A DNA stretch of 64,000 nucleotides from Pyrus communis (Eukaryota; Streptophyta; Magnoliopsida; Rosales; Rosaceae), in contig NC_084813.1 of assembly GCF_963583255.1 (NCBI RefSeq), forward strand, positions 12,820,001 to 12,884,000. Direction: 5' to 3'. Of this stretch, positions 34,488 to 45,137 are shown one piece after another. The first letter of the stretch is position 1. Each line of letters opens with the position of its first letter. Both the position numbers and the translations under genes were made by a program. Below the pieces are notes generated by a model. It had not been told where the DNA came from, made no database searches, and saw only the letters and a list, made by a program, of their open reading frames with translations.

Positions 34488-35610
34488 CTAGTTTCAATCT
34501 TAGACATCTTGAGAAGTTCTAGTGAATTCTGTCAGAACTACACCGCCTCGTAGCAAACCACGTAGTTAGAGGAACTTAGTCTCCCTGACTTAGCTATTAG
34601 GGGAAACTATTATTTTGGTGATTCAGTATATTATCAAAAAGGGATATTTTAAGATGGGTTATGAGTTGAATTTGAATCACCTTATGAAATGATGAACCTG
34701 AGGGAGCAAAGTGATGGATTAACCAATTGGAAAAGATGTTTTAGATTATGCAAGTCAAAGGAATCTTCCTTTTGACAGAAGGGTTGAGACGACTACCTGG
34801 TTTGAGTTATGAACTTGTATCCTGGTGGAAACAGGAGTATAATTCGTTGTCACCGGAGGAAACAGCCGGTTGAGAATTGTTTAAGGACTTGTTTAAAGAA
34901 AGGAATTATTTCCTTTGGCATCTTATGATGGTAGAAAGCAAGAATTTGCAAATGTGAGACAAGGAAAGCTGACGATCAATGAGTATTATAGAAAGTTCTC
35001 AGACTTGCCTCGTCCCATTCGAATATTGCTGCTATTTTGATTGAAGTGTTATATTGTTTTAGGCTGGGTAGCATAAGGCAGTGGTATTTTGGGTGACCAC
35101 TATCCATTGTAATTCTTACCAGGAGTATACAAGATGTCGTTGAGCCTTGAGGACTCTGAGAACATGCTCAACGAGAGTAAAGAAGAATGATAAAAGAATG
35201 GGAATCAAAAGAGGACGATAAAGTTAATGATTCGTCATATCAAGAATATAGAAAGATTCAGAGCTTCAAGAGAAGTGAAGCTAGAGCTAAATCTTCCAAC
35301 TGAGGTTTTAATGCCATTGGTCAAAGTCAAAGTGATAGATTTACTGGAAATTCCAGATTCAGAGTCAAGGTGACTCGAGTAAGGGAAATGTACCTTGTGC
35401 AGCAGGTACAAGACTAAACACTTTGGAAAGTGTGAAATCAGTGAATGTGTTTGTATAGACAGAAGGGATATAGAGTTATGAATTGTCCCTAGAATTAGTT
35501 ATTACCCGACAGTTTCCTTGATACCACCAATATCAGTCCAGCAGGTGTTTGGATTATTAGTTTGGGTTATATGAACTGTGGGTGTCAAGATGTTTGATAA
35601 GTTGAATGTT

Positions 35611-35765
35611 CAGCCGAACAGACCACGAAAGGTGGATCCGGCTGACACATGAGGAATTGATGAGTAAGTCGTACAGGTTACTATAGGTAACTCCGGCTAA
35701 TATGCTAGCATAAATAGTTGAGCTAGAGAATCAGCCGTACAAGTCATTCTAGTTGACTCTGGCTG
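35611..35765 (+). repeat. Three more two-stem hairpins inside the Gypsy coding region
   Basis: Hairpins at 35611-35644, 35667-35698 and 35732-35765 repeat the LTR hairpin layout. Their stem sequences differ but stay paired: cagccg/cggctg with ccac/gtgg, agtcg/cggct with gttac/gtaac, and cagcc/ggctg with agtca/tgact. Confidence 0.7.
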
Positions 35766-38653
35766 ATGTATTTCGTATTATGGATGATGTTGCCAAAGAA
35801 AGTGATGATGGAGCATGATTGAGGTGTTTATAAGTAATTATCCCTGTGTGGAGTAAGATGGAAATGTAACACCTTCAGGAGTTGTTGCTTACTTATCGAG
35901 ACAACGATGATTTATCAGTATTGCGGGCTGCAGACCGTAATATTTATAACTTATTTGTTGGATTTGTTAAGCAAGTAAACAAGTAGGTTACCTACATGAG
36001 TTGGTGTTATTCAAGGTGTTCAATAAAGGTGAAAGTTAAAGTTATACCAGTGAATTTTATTTTGTGGGATATCGAGGAACTGAAAGTGATTTTAGGCACA
36101 GTTTAATGGCGTTAAATCATGACAAGATGGATTACTACGGGAACTTAGTTATTTTCCATCGGTCTGGATGACTAGAGATTACTTTTGTAAGTATGCAAAG
36201 TGGAGTGAGGCAGGCCGTTATTTATGCTGTGAGAGCAAAGAGATTATTATCAAAAGGCTGCCAAGGATACTTATCTTATGTGGTGCTAAATGATGTCACT
36301 TCTAGTAGTGTGGAAGAAGTGGGAGTAGTCAAACACTTTCTCAATGTTTTCCCTGAAAGTTTACCTGGATTGCCTTCAGGCAGAATGTGAAGATCAATAT
36401 CGATTTGTTTCCAGGTATAAAATTTTATGTTAGAGATTAGTTCATGATGAGTTAAGAGAATTGGAAATTTAGCTGAAAGAATTGGTTGATAAAAGTTTCA
36501 TTCAACCTAATACCACACTTTTGAGGAGCCCAGTTCGTTGGTGAAAAAGAAAATGGACTTTAAAGACTATCCATTGATTATAGACCATGGAATCGGGAAC
36601 GATTGAGAACCGTTATCCACGATGGTGTACTGATGTTTAATGAATCAGCTCAGAGGTATTTGTGTAATTTCAAAGATCGACTTGAGGTCTGTCCATTACC
36701 AATTGAAGATTTTGAGCGACGTTGATCCTAAGATTGTTTTCTGGACTTGTTATAGTCTTTATAAATTTTGGTGATGCTATGCGGATACTCATACTGTTTC
36801 ATAAGTTGATGGATGAAGTATTCCAGGAATGCCTTGATAAATTGTTATCATTTTCATAGACGATATTCTGGTACATTCTGAGCCAGAGCAGAGCATGTAA
36901 ACATATTAAGTCGGTGAAGTAAAGATTGTTAGAACGTTGGTTGTATGCTAAGTTTAGCAAATGCTAAAGTTAAATGAATCAAGTGGCATTCTAAGATTTG
37001 TTATATCTGCTGAAGGTATTCAAGTGAATCCTTAAAAGGCAGCAGGAATTGGGAAATTGGAATAACCACGAGCCGTAATTGAGATTCGGAATTTCTTAGC
37101 TTACCAGACTATCTTGGATGGTTGTGAAAGATTTTTCAGTCATTGCTTTGTCATTGACGAGATTGTTGAGAAAAGAGGTTATGTATGAGTGGGAAGGAAA
37201 TTGTGAGCAAAAGATTCAACAACTGAAGTATTTCCTCACTCATGCACGTAATTTAGTATTCCCAGAGAATAGTGGTAATCATCAATTTTTAGTGAGGTTA
37301 CTTGAATGGTATTGGATGCATGTTGATGCAAATGTTAGGGTGATTACATACGTTTCACGACAAAAGGAACCTCATGAAATGAATTACCCTACTGGTGATT
37401 TGGAAGTCATGATTACCATTCTTGCTGTGAAGTTATGAAGACATTATATTTGGTAAGAATGCAAGATTTTTACGAATCCAAAAAGTCTCCAATATCCATT
37501 ACTTGGAAGGATTTTGATATGAGGCAGCGAAGGTGGATTGAATTGTTTAATGAACATGATTGTACGACCAGGGTGATCGTAAAATTGTTCTAGCTGATGC
37601 ACTTGGTGAGAAGACTGCGGTAAGAATTAATGTCTGGCACGCTTGCCAAGATTGTCTTCTTGTGGATTGGAAATCAACTGAAGTAAAGTTGAGAATGGAA
37701 GTTTGAGAAGAAGTTGTAATTGCTAATTTTCAAGTTAAGTCTTTTTAGTAAGGTCGTACTCAAGACTCAAATGGTTAACGAAGAAAATTAAGAATTAACC
37801 AAGGCAAAGAAAGAAGGGAAAAAGAAAGATTGCTGAGTTCGAGAATAGGATGGTTATGATTGAACTTGAAGTGATAGTTGATCAATGTACCAAGTTAGCA
37901 CATTTACTCCAGTGTTGAGTAACAACCACAGTGCAACAGTACTTATATGTTTTATGGAGAAGAGATTTAGGTTACGGAACTGCTGAGTTTCTTAAGTATG
38001 TTGGTTGCACAGTTTCCGATGTAACGCCATAAGGACCATGAAATGTGTCGATTTTTGCTGATTTGTGGAAGAAATGCTTCTGGATAAAGAAGATTCGATC
38101 ACGAAAGAGTTTTGGTAGGCCCTGAAACTATGGATGAGTCTTCTCAAAGTATTCAGGTGATTAAGTTTAACCTGAGAGTAGCCAGGAATGGCAAAAGAGA
38201 TTAATAGTTGAACATGTCATTAATCGAGTGTTTAACGTAGATGATCTTATAATTTTGAAGTTTTCACTTTAGAAAAGTATGATTCGGCTTGGAAAGGAAA
38301 GCAAATTAAGTCCTAAGTACATCGGACTTTATGTGATCATCGAAGAGTAGGTGAAGTTGCTTGAATTACTTCCAGAGTTATTGTAAGAGCATGATGTGTT
38401 TCATGATTCAACATTTTTAGAAATTTCTTCACAAAAAGAAATAGTGAGATTTGGAAAGGAGACAAAATAAGTCTTAAACACATCAGACCGTTTTTGACCA
38501 CTAAAGGAATCGATGAAGTTGCATACAAGTGGTGATGTCTTCATAATTGGCTAAGGTGCATAATGTATTATATTTCGATGTGTTGTCACTAGGTAGCAGA
38601 TTCGTCACATGGAGTTCCGGTGCAACTATTGAGAATTAATCCGGATTAGACTG

Positions 38654-38818
38654 GTTGAGGAACCAAGGACGACTTTGGATTGGAAAGAGAAGGTTCTGAG
38701 GAACAAGACGGTGAATTTAGTGAAAGTTTTGTGGAGGAATCACTCGGTTGAAGAAGCTACATGGGAGACAGAATATCGAATGAGGGATTTGTATCCTAGA
38801 TTGTTCTTCGACCACTAG
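38654..38818 (+). pseudogene. Chromodomain-type C-terminus of the Gypsy integrase
   Basis: An open 54-codon stretch ends at TAG 38816-38818. It reads VEEPRTTLDWKEKVLRNKTV, then LVKVLWRNH, VEEATWETE and RDLYPRLF. This matches the C-terminal chromodomain tail of plant chromoviruses (Tekay/Del type), where the conserved aromatic W...EEATWE core is retained. Upstream frames are broken. Confidence 0.8.
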
Positions 38819-38862
38819 GGGTTGTTATTTGGTTATTTTGAATTTCGGGACGAAATTCTATT

Positions 38863-38875
38863 AAGGTGGGTAGGT
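38863..38875 (+). other. Gypsy polypurine tract
   Basis: The sequence aaggtgggtaggt lies immediately before the 3' LTR. Confidence 0.75.
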
Positions 38876-41079
38876 TGTGACATCCCGTCCCGGGATTATT
38901 AAAACGTACGTGTGAATTGACCATTTTACCCCTAGTTCGTTTTTATCACATTAGTGTTGTGTTGTGTGGTGTTGTAGGACCACACACACTCACACACTCT
39001 CTTTCTCTCCCGGGATTCCCTCACTCCCTGTCTCTTCTCTGTCTCTGTCTCTCTCTCCCCGAATTCTTCTTCTTCTTCCTTCAACACACGGACCAACATC
39101 AAACTCACCCAATACTTCACCAATCAAGAAACCAATTACACCATTGAACTCGTGAGGTTGTGAGGAGCACAACCATACCAATTTCAGGTAAGAATTCTAA
39201 CGTTTTCACGTCGTTTCGACGAGGTCCGTTTTAGTTACTATTCATGCAAACCCTAAACTAGCCTGTTTTTGGACTTTTGAAGCTTGTAGTTGTGTTTGTG
39301 AGGTCCCAAGGAGCCTCGGAGTGTTTCGTTGGACGAGTTTGGACGTCTGGAAAGCTGGGTTCAAAGTTGGCCGAGTTTTGAGTTTGAAGACAGGTATGAT
39401 CGTGTGATTTTTAGGCCTTAAAACTAGCCTATCGTGATTCTACTAGTCCTAAGCTTCATTTTGGTTCAAAAATCATGAAAATTGGTTGAGAAACGAGTGA
39501 GAAAACTAAGTTTGAAATTTTCCCAGTTTTCCGGCGCCGGCGACGGCGCCGGAGTCTCGCCGGAGAAGGTGACGGAATATTCCGTCAAATCTGACGGAAT
39601 ATTCCTGACGCCGTTAACGGAATCTGTCAGTTTTAACGGAATATTCCTAACGGCGTCAGTTGACGCCGTCAGTGTGCATGGCACGTGGCCGCGCGTGGGG
39701 GGCGCGTGGGGGCGCGTGCGGCGGAGGAAAAATATTCTAAAAATATGGTTGTGATCCTGAGGTTGTGTAGAGCACGTTGGTATATTCAATTGTCCAAATT
39801 GAGCAATATATGAGGAGTTATTAGCTAAGATTTGGACTATGCGTTAAATAACGTCAATTTGGTTACTTCTCGTATAGGCAAGGCTTGTACGGACGTCGGG
39901 CATGGCTAATGGAGGCTCAGGGACCTACCAGACGTCGATGTGTTCTGTGAGTGGGCAGTTACTTTTCAGTATATATATATATACGTATGCTTGACGTATT
40001 TCCCAGAAAACGTATTTTAAAAGAAATACGAATTATATATCCTGTCATATATGCATCGTATTTTAATATGTGCATTACTATAATTATGCATACTGTTCCA
40101 TGGTGCTGAGGAGGCCCAGGTAAGCTACATTTAATATACATTTGAAATACGTTTGGAATACGATTGAAATACTATCATCACATGCATTAGTAGTGGCATA
40201 TTTTTATATATGTGTATTTGGTGCTGTGGACGCACAGGTAAGTGCCAGGCAAGTGGTATTCATGTTTGTATTCAGTAGTAGCTTGAGATGCTTAGAGAGC
40301 TCATAATCTGCACCCCCGGTGTTAGTGCTCCCGCCCAGAGTTGGGGCATAGCCTTCACGTGTATGTTCACCCGCACCGCATGCTCGCCTTGGATCCAAGT
40401 TAGGTGCATAGGCTTGTCGTACAGACCACATTAGGTGGTTCCGACTCGTAGGTGACCCGCGATTTATCGCCCAGCTTCACGTGATCGTAGCACTAGAGCA
40501 TATATATATATATTACACCAGCCTGTCGTACAGACCACGTTAGGTGGTTCCGACTCGTGTGCAGATTCAGTTATTGAGTTTGAGATTTGAGCTCTATATG
40601 CAGCCGTACAGGTCACGTTAGGTGACTCCTGGCTGCCAGATTATATGTTATTGATGTGAGTTATGCTTGAGCACTTACATTTCATTATGAGTTTCCGACA
40701 TGGCATATTCTTGAGCATGAATGATATACCCTTGAGCATGTTGGCATGTTTATACATACGTATATTTGTTTATTTTTCTGGAAACTATACTTGTTTTACG
40801 GCGAGGGGTTAGTATATTCAAAGAGAAAAGAAGGTTTTTAATACGTTCATTTTGCTGACCCACTCAACTTTGTTTTGCGCCCCTCCAGGTTCAAGAATTG
40901 CAAAGGTGTGGTGACCACGAGGAAATTCAACGGTGTTCTGACAGAATGGACCAAATGAGGACTCACCTTCGGGTGTTTCATCTTAGAAGTTGTATATTTT
41001 AAAGCTTCCGAACTGTGTAAATGGTTACGTCACTCTCACGTGACGGCCAGCATGCCCTCCTTCGGGACGGGGTGTGTCA
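38876..41079 (+). repeat. Gypsy 3' LTR
   Basis: This intact 2204-bp LTR starts tgtgacatcccgtcccggga and ends ccttcgggacggggtgtgtca minus the last base count of 21. It keeps the GC-rich hairpin at 39531-39552 and the three two-stem hairpins at 40416-40445, 40525-40554 and 40601-40635. Confidence 0.93.
39531..39552. repeat. Perfect 9-bp GC hairpin with a gcga loop
   Basis: The sequence ccggcgccg-gcga-cggcgccgg is fully paired around a GNRA-type tetraloop. It is present in the 3' LTR and absent from the 5' LTR. Confidence 0.9.
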
Positions 41080-41814
41080 CCTCTCTTCTCAAAATGAAGG
41101 GGAAAAAGAAGGCTGCAACCTGTGAGTCTGTTTCCATATCAGTATAAGCGATCTTCTGGGGATCACCAAAATTCTCTGCCCCTTATCTTTTTAACTCCCA
41201 CACAGACACCATTAAAACCACCACCTTTTCTTTTACCTTGTCTCCTCGCCCTCTCTTTTTTCCCTCTCTCTCCAGATTCCCCCACCTCAAAGAAAGCATC
41301 CGGATCCGGATGTTTTTAGTGAGGATTCTAGAATTTTCACATTCTATTCGTTCATCGTAAGTTAGAAATTATAATTTTTTTTTTAAATTAAAAACAAACA
41401 GTACTACAAAAACTAACGACACGATATACGATAAACAGATAGAATGTAAAAACCTTAGGATTCACTTCCTCAAAGAAACTACCACATACAATTTCCAAGG
41501 CCATTTTTGTACTTTCAATCATCAAAAGATGACAAAGCCATGGAAAATCAACACAGGTGTCATGTCCTGAGTCATGATTATTTGATTGCTATGCAGGAGG
41601 GGGCAAGGGGAAATGACAGCTGATCCCATTGGGATCTGTGATAAACGAGGAGCTTGCACACGTGTAAATGCTCGACAGGACTAGAACATGCTGGCCCAGC
41701 GCACCACGTGCGGTGAAAATGCCTTTTTCAAAGTCACGGTAGACTTACTTGCGTTGCCTCCTTCCAATTTCCAAATTCAACATTCAATTATTCTGTAGCA
41801 TGATTGGATTTCAG
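41080..41814. other. Right flank of the Gypsy insertion; no gene identified
   Basis: This mostly non-coding DNA has an ATG with a lysine-rich start at about 41093 and a donor-like site (cct|gtgagt) near 41120. I cannot assign an exon chain. Two G-box-like cacgtg motifs occur near 41659 and 41706. Confidence 0.4.
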
Positions 41815-41825
41815 TGGTTTTGGTG

Positions 41826-42045
41826 GATTTGGATCCTCTCCTGAGCCAAGGAGAGGATCCTCCTGACCAAGCAATGTGGGCCGTTGGATAAAAAGTAGTG
41901 TGGGTCATTGGATTTTTATTCAACGGCTATAATTAATATAACTTTAAAAGAATTCTCCTGTTTGTAGCCATTGGATAAAAATTCAACAGCCCACACTGCT
42001 TGGTCAGGAAGATCCTCTCCTTGGGCTCAGGAGAGGATCCAAATC
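41826..42045. mobile_element. Mutator-type MITE, copy 1 (220 bp)
   Basis: The ends form a long inverted repeat, gatttggatcctctcctgag on the left and its complement on the right. The flanking direct repeat is tggttttggtg (41815-41825, 42046-42056). The 9-11 bp target length points to the Mutator superfamily. A second member lies at 47081-47257. Confidence 0.85.
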
Positions 42046-42070
42046 TGGTTTTGGTGGGTTGTATAACTAA

Positions 42071-42073
<3 letters not shown>

Positions 42074-42113
<40 letters not shown>

Positions 42114-42273
42114 GGGAACAAATAATATTATCTACACTAAAGGTAATAGGTTGAGTTTAGCCTCACAATGAATTAGCAATACGTGGTTTAAATTCATCTT
42201 TTGCGAGAATCGAACCTAAGACCTCACTTACAAGTGAAGAGGAATATCACTAGATCGTAATACTAAGTAGCGT
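42074..42273 (-). mobile_element. tRNA-derived SINE
   Basis: On the minus strand there is a tRNA-like head with a box A-like GATCTAGTGATATTCC (42241-42256) and box B GGTTCGATTCTCGC (42203-42216). A short body and a poly-A tail follow (the T run at about 42074-42111). This is the RNA polymerase III promoter layout of plant SINEs. I could not find a convincing target duplication. Confidence 0.7.
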
Positions 42274-42747
42274 GTAACAATCAAGTTAAATCATTAAATT
42301 ATAACATAAGTAAACATAGTATTTTTTTTAAAAAATGGACAATGCTAGGGAGACTAATTTTTTTAGACCAAATTTGCAAATTATATGATTTGTTACCATT
42401 AAAAAATAAGTACATTAATCAATACCTAAGTAATAATCCAATCATCAAAATCCACGTTATTTGGTTTACAAAATTTAGTTTATAAATTTGATCTCCCTAA
42501 CATGACCCTTTTTCAATTCAATCATAACCGTTAATTTTTCGTACAACTAAATAGTCTAGATAATCGAAAGAAATTTGTAGTTACTTTGCCAATTTTACTT
42601 AGCTTATTTTTTTCCTAAGCAAAAGAGCAGATGTGACATCAATTTGGCAAGAAAAACATAGGTCCACCAAAGTCTTGTAAAATATGGCAATTAACTTGAT
42701 AGTCTGATGAGTGAAGGCAAATAGTATTGACTATTTGTAATTTTAGC

Positions 42748-42835
42748 ATGGGAATTGTAGCACATTGGTTAAAAAACATTCACTCATATGCACTCAAGAT
42801 CTTCAGATGAGTTCGATTTGTAAGCATATAACCTA
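42748..42835 (+). mobile_element. Possible second SINE head
   Basis: The sequence tagcacattggttaa followed about 45 bp later by gagttcgattt resembles box A and box B of a tRNA-derived SINE. No poly-A tail or target duplication is clear, so this may be a decayed copy. Confidence 0.35.
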
Positions 42836-42839
42836 ATAC

Positions 42840-44498
42840 AACATAATCCTATATCACAGTGGTGGACATGCAACATGAAGAGAACCAGTGTAGTACTAAC
42901 CTGTTGAGGAAGACATGGTGTTAGGTATGAAGTAAGGGATTTGCCAAATCACTTTGATATTATTCTGGCGTCCTACCATGGTAAACAATATATATATCTT
43001 ACTATATAAGGTCTCCTAATTAGTTGCATAGCATTAAGACTCCTAATCTTGTCATATCGAGATTACGATATAACTTGATCGTTAAGTAACTTGAATTCCA
43101 AGTCAATTGACGTCCAAGTAAATTAATTTATACCCATTGATACTTACAATGAATCTTACACGATTCCCCCTTCTCTCACTATTGGTTGCATCTAAAAACA
43201 ATGGTAACTTTAGAGATTGTTTTTTTTTTCTTTTTCTAATTTTTGAAATATCGGAACCAAACTGCTACTTATCCTAAACCATCAATACAATTGACCCATA
43301 AAAATATTATATGCAGCAAAGGAAAAGTACTTTCGATTTGCAAGCACTTCTGTCTGCAGATCTTTCTGGTCTCATCTTGGGTACAATCTTCCCACTTTAT
43401 AAGTTCATAAGCCCTTTTGTTTTTTCACCACATTGTGCTGCATTAACCAAACAATTACCGGCTAAGAAATGTAATCGACAGAAACCATGCCACTAACACT
43501 GTTTAAATAATTCATGCAGAAAAGAACAAATATAAAGACCTAGCCTCCAGCAATTACAACACGCCAATCAAAGAGTCATATCCCAAATTATTGAGAACCA
43601 TTAGAAAAATAATACATATTAATATCTCTTGGGGACACAGTGTTGCATTGAGCATAGAGTGGTCTAATTTTTGTGAGCCCATCATGCTCCCTTATATATG
43701 GACATGGCAAAGCTTAGAGATCAAGACATTTGTGGTATATGCATGGATCCTAGCCAAAATTTGGTAAGAGCCACAAGTAAATCGATCGATCAAAATCTTG
43801 CTAATTATTTTATTTCAAATTAATTACGCCAGTGACTTATGCATGGTTGACAAGTGACATGTCCATGCAAAGGCTTGCCCACAATTGCACAACGCGCTAG
43901 TGCTTGCATGAATAATACTGATGGCAACAACTCGTCGTTTTTATTAGAAGATCGGTTCATCCATATCCTGCATATTTTGTTGGAAAAATATGACAATAAG
44001 ATTCAAATTAATAATGGATTTCCTTGGTGATTTGAAATAAACTAAGTAATTAATTGAGTGGTTACAGGTGATTAATTGATTGAGATCGATTCTCTTAGCT
44101 AGACCTGAGTTCTTAGATTATTTTTTGGGTATGGTCTCCTTCTTATCTTTTATGCATCTGTTGTTGTGCTTACGTCCCGAACAATATATAACATTAACCC
44201 TAACTCAGCAAATATCAATAAATGATCAGAACTCCCGATCATGGAAACAGTTCAACCAGTAACTTTTATTTAATCTGTAAAAGTGATGTTAAGAATATTT
44301 TCATGATTTGGTAAGAATTGTGTGCAATGTGAACGATTTTCAACGTTAAAAAAGACTTTTATATGAAAAGAAAGAAAGTGGAATGTTTAATATGTTTTTT
44401 TTTGTCGAAGTTTAATATGCTTAACTATATATCTTTAAGTAATTTTTGTAATAGATTTAAAAGCATGCAAGAATAATCTCATCATCACTCGTCACATT
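42840..44498. other. No recognisable gene
   Basis: This is AT-rich DNA with short frames only. I see no protein family, splice chain or terminal repeats here. Confidence 0.55.
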
Positions 44499-45137
44499 CA
44501 CTACTAAATTTAACAGTTTTCGTGACGAAAGATAATTCGTTGGTAAAGACAAATTCCATTGCACAGATGTTTAAGTGCCACACATTTCGTCGCCCAATGT
44601 TTGTCACACAAGGGTTGTGAAAAATGACATTGCACGATGAATATTCAAATTTTGTTGAGCAAAGACAAAACACTTCTTCGTCACACAAAATTTAGGAGAA
44701 CCAAATCACTTTGCCATGCAAAAAATAAAGCTACATAAGCTTTTCATCGCAAGACAACAAATGGGATGCAAGCACTTTGTTCGGTAAAACTTCGTGCGAC
44801 AAATATTTTTCATCCGATAAACATTAAAGCAACAAAAATGGATTAATTTTAACTTAAGTACATTGTTAAAATATTGTCGTTATAATTATTGTGCGACAAA
44901 AAAAAGTGTGTTGCATTATGTTTTGTGCAATTAAGGTTTCGTCGAGCAAGGTTTAATTAATTTTTTATTAACTTTTTTGTTTTGGTTAGTGTTTTTTGGG
45001 TTACATATTTTATTTAAATATTTAAAATAATAATTAAATAGAGGACAAATAATGTATTTATATAATCAAAGAGAAATGTATGTGCAACTCGAAAGTTTTG
45101 AATTAATAAAAAACTAAGAAAAAAATGAAGCGATAAT

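Larger units (their letters stand above)
34690..38818 (+). pseudogene. Decayed Gypsy gag-pol polyprotein
   Basis: Readable islands appear in the correct Gypsy order but in shifting frames. A gag segment at about 34790-34900 has SYELVSWWKQEYNSLSPEE and then LFKDLFKERN. A protease-RT linker at 36193-36390 has AKRLLSKGCQGYLSYVV and FPESLPGLPSG. RT remnants lie at about 36440-36880, including ELRELE, LVDKSFIQP and the catalytic FIDDILV at 36853-36873. An RNase H start is at 37118-37440. Integrase remnants are too decayed to delimit between 37600 and 38600. A C-terminal chromodomain-type tail closes it. There are many stops and frameshifts and no long ORF, so this copy cannot encode a working polyprotein. 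Confidence 0.8.
22768..41079 (+). mobile_element. Ty3/Gypsy chromovirus-type LTR retrotransposon, decayed interior
   Basis: The LTRs start tgtgacatcccgtcc and end gggacggggtgtgtca. The 5' LTR is split by a later insertion into 22768-22870 and 32369-34473; the 3' LTR is 38876-41079. The interior (34474-38875) starts with ttggtatcagagcc (tRNA-Met-type primer site) and ends with a purine tract. It carries decayed gag, protease, RT, RNase H, integrase and chromodomain remnants in Gypsy order. The target duplication is cctat (22763-22767) against cctct (41080-41084). Confidence 0.93.

Noticed and set aside
41093..41125. Possible first exon of a host gene beside the Gypsy element
   Set aside because: Only a short lysine-rich start and one donor-like site are visible. 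No further exon could be followed.
42200..42260. tRNA-like boxes A and B
   Set aside because: There is no cloverleaf and a poly-A tail follows, so it is called a SINE instead of a tRNA gene.
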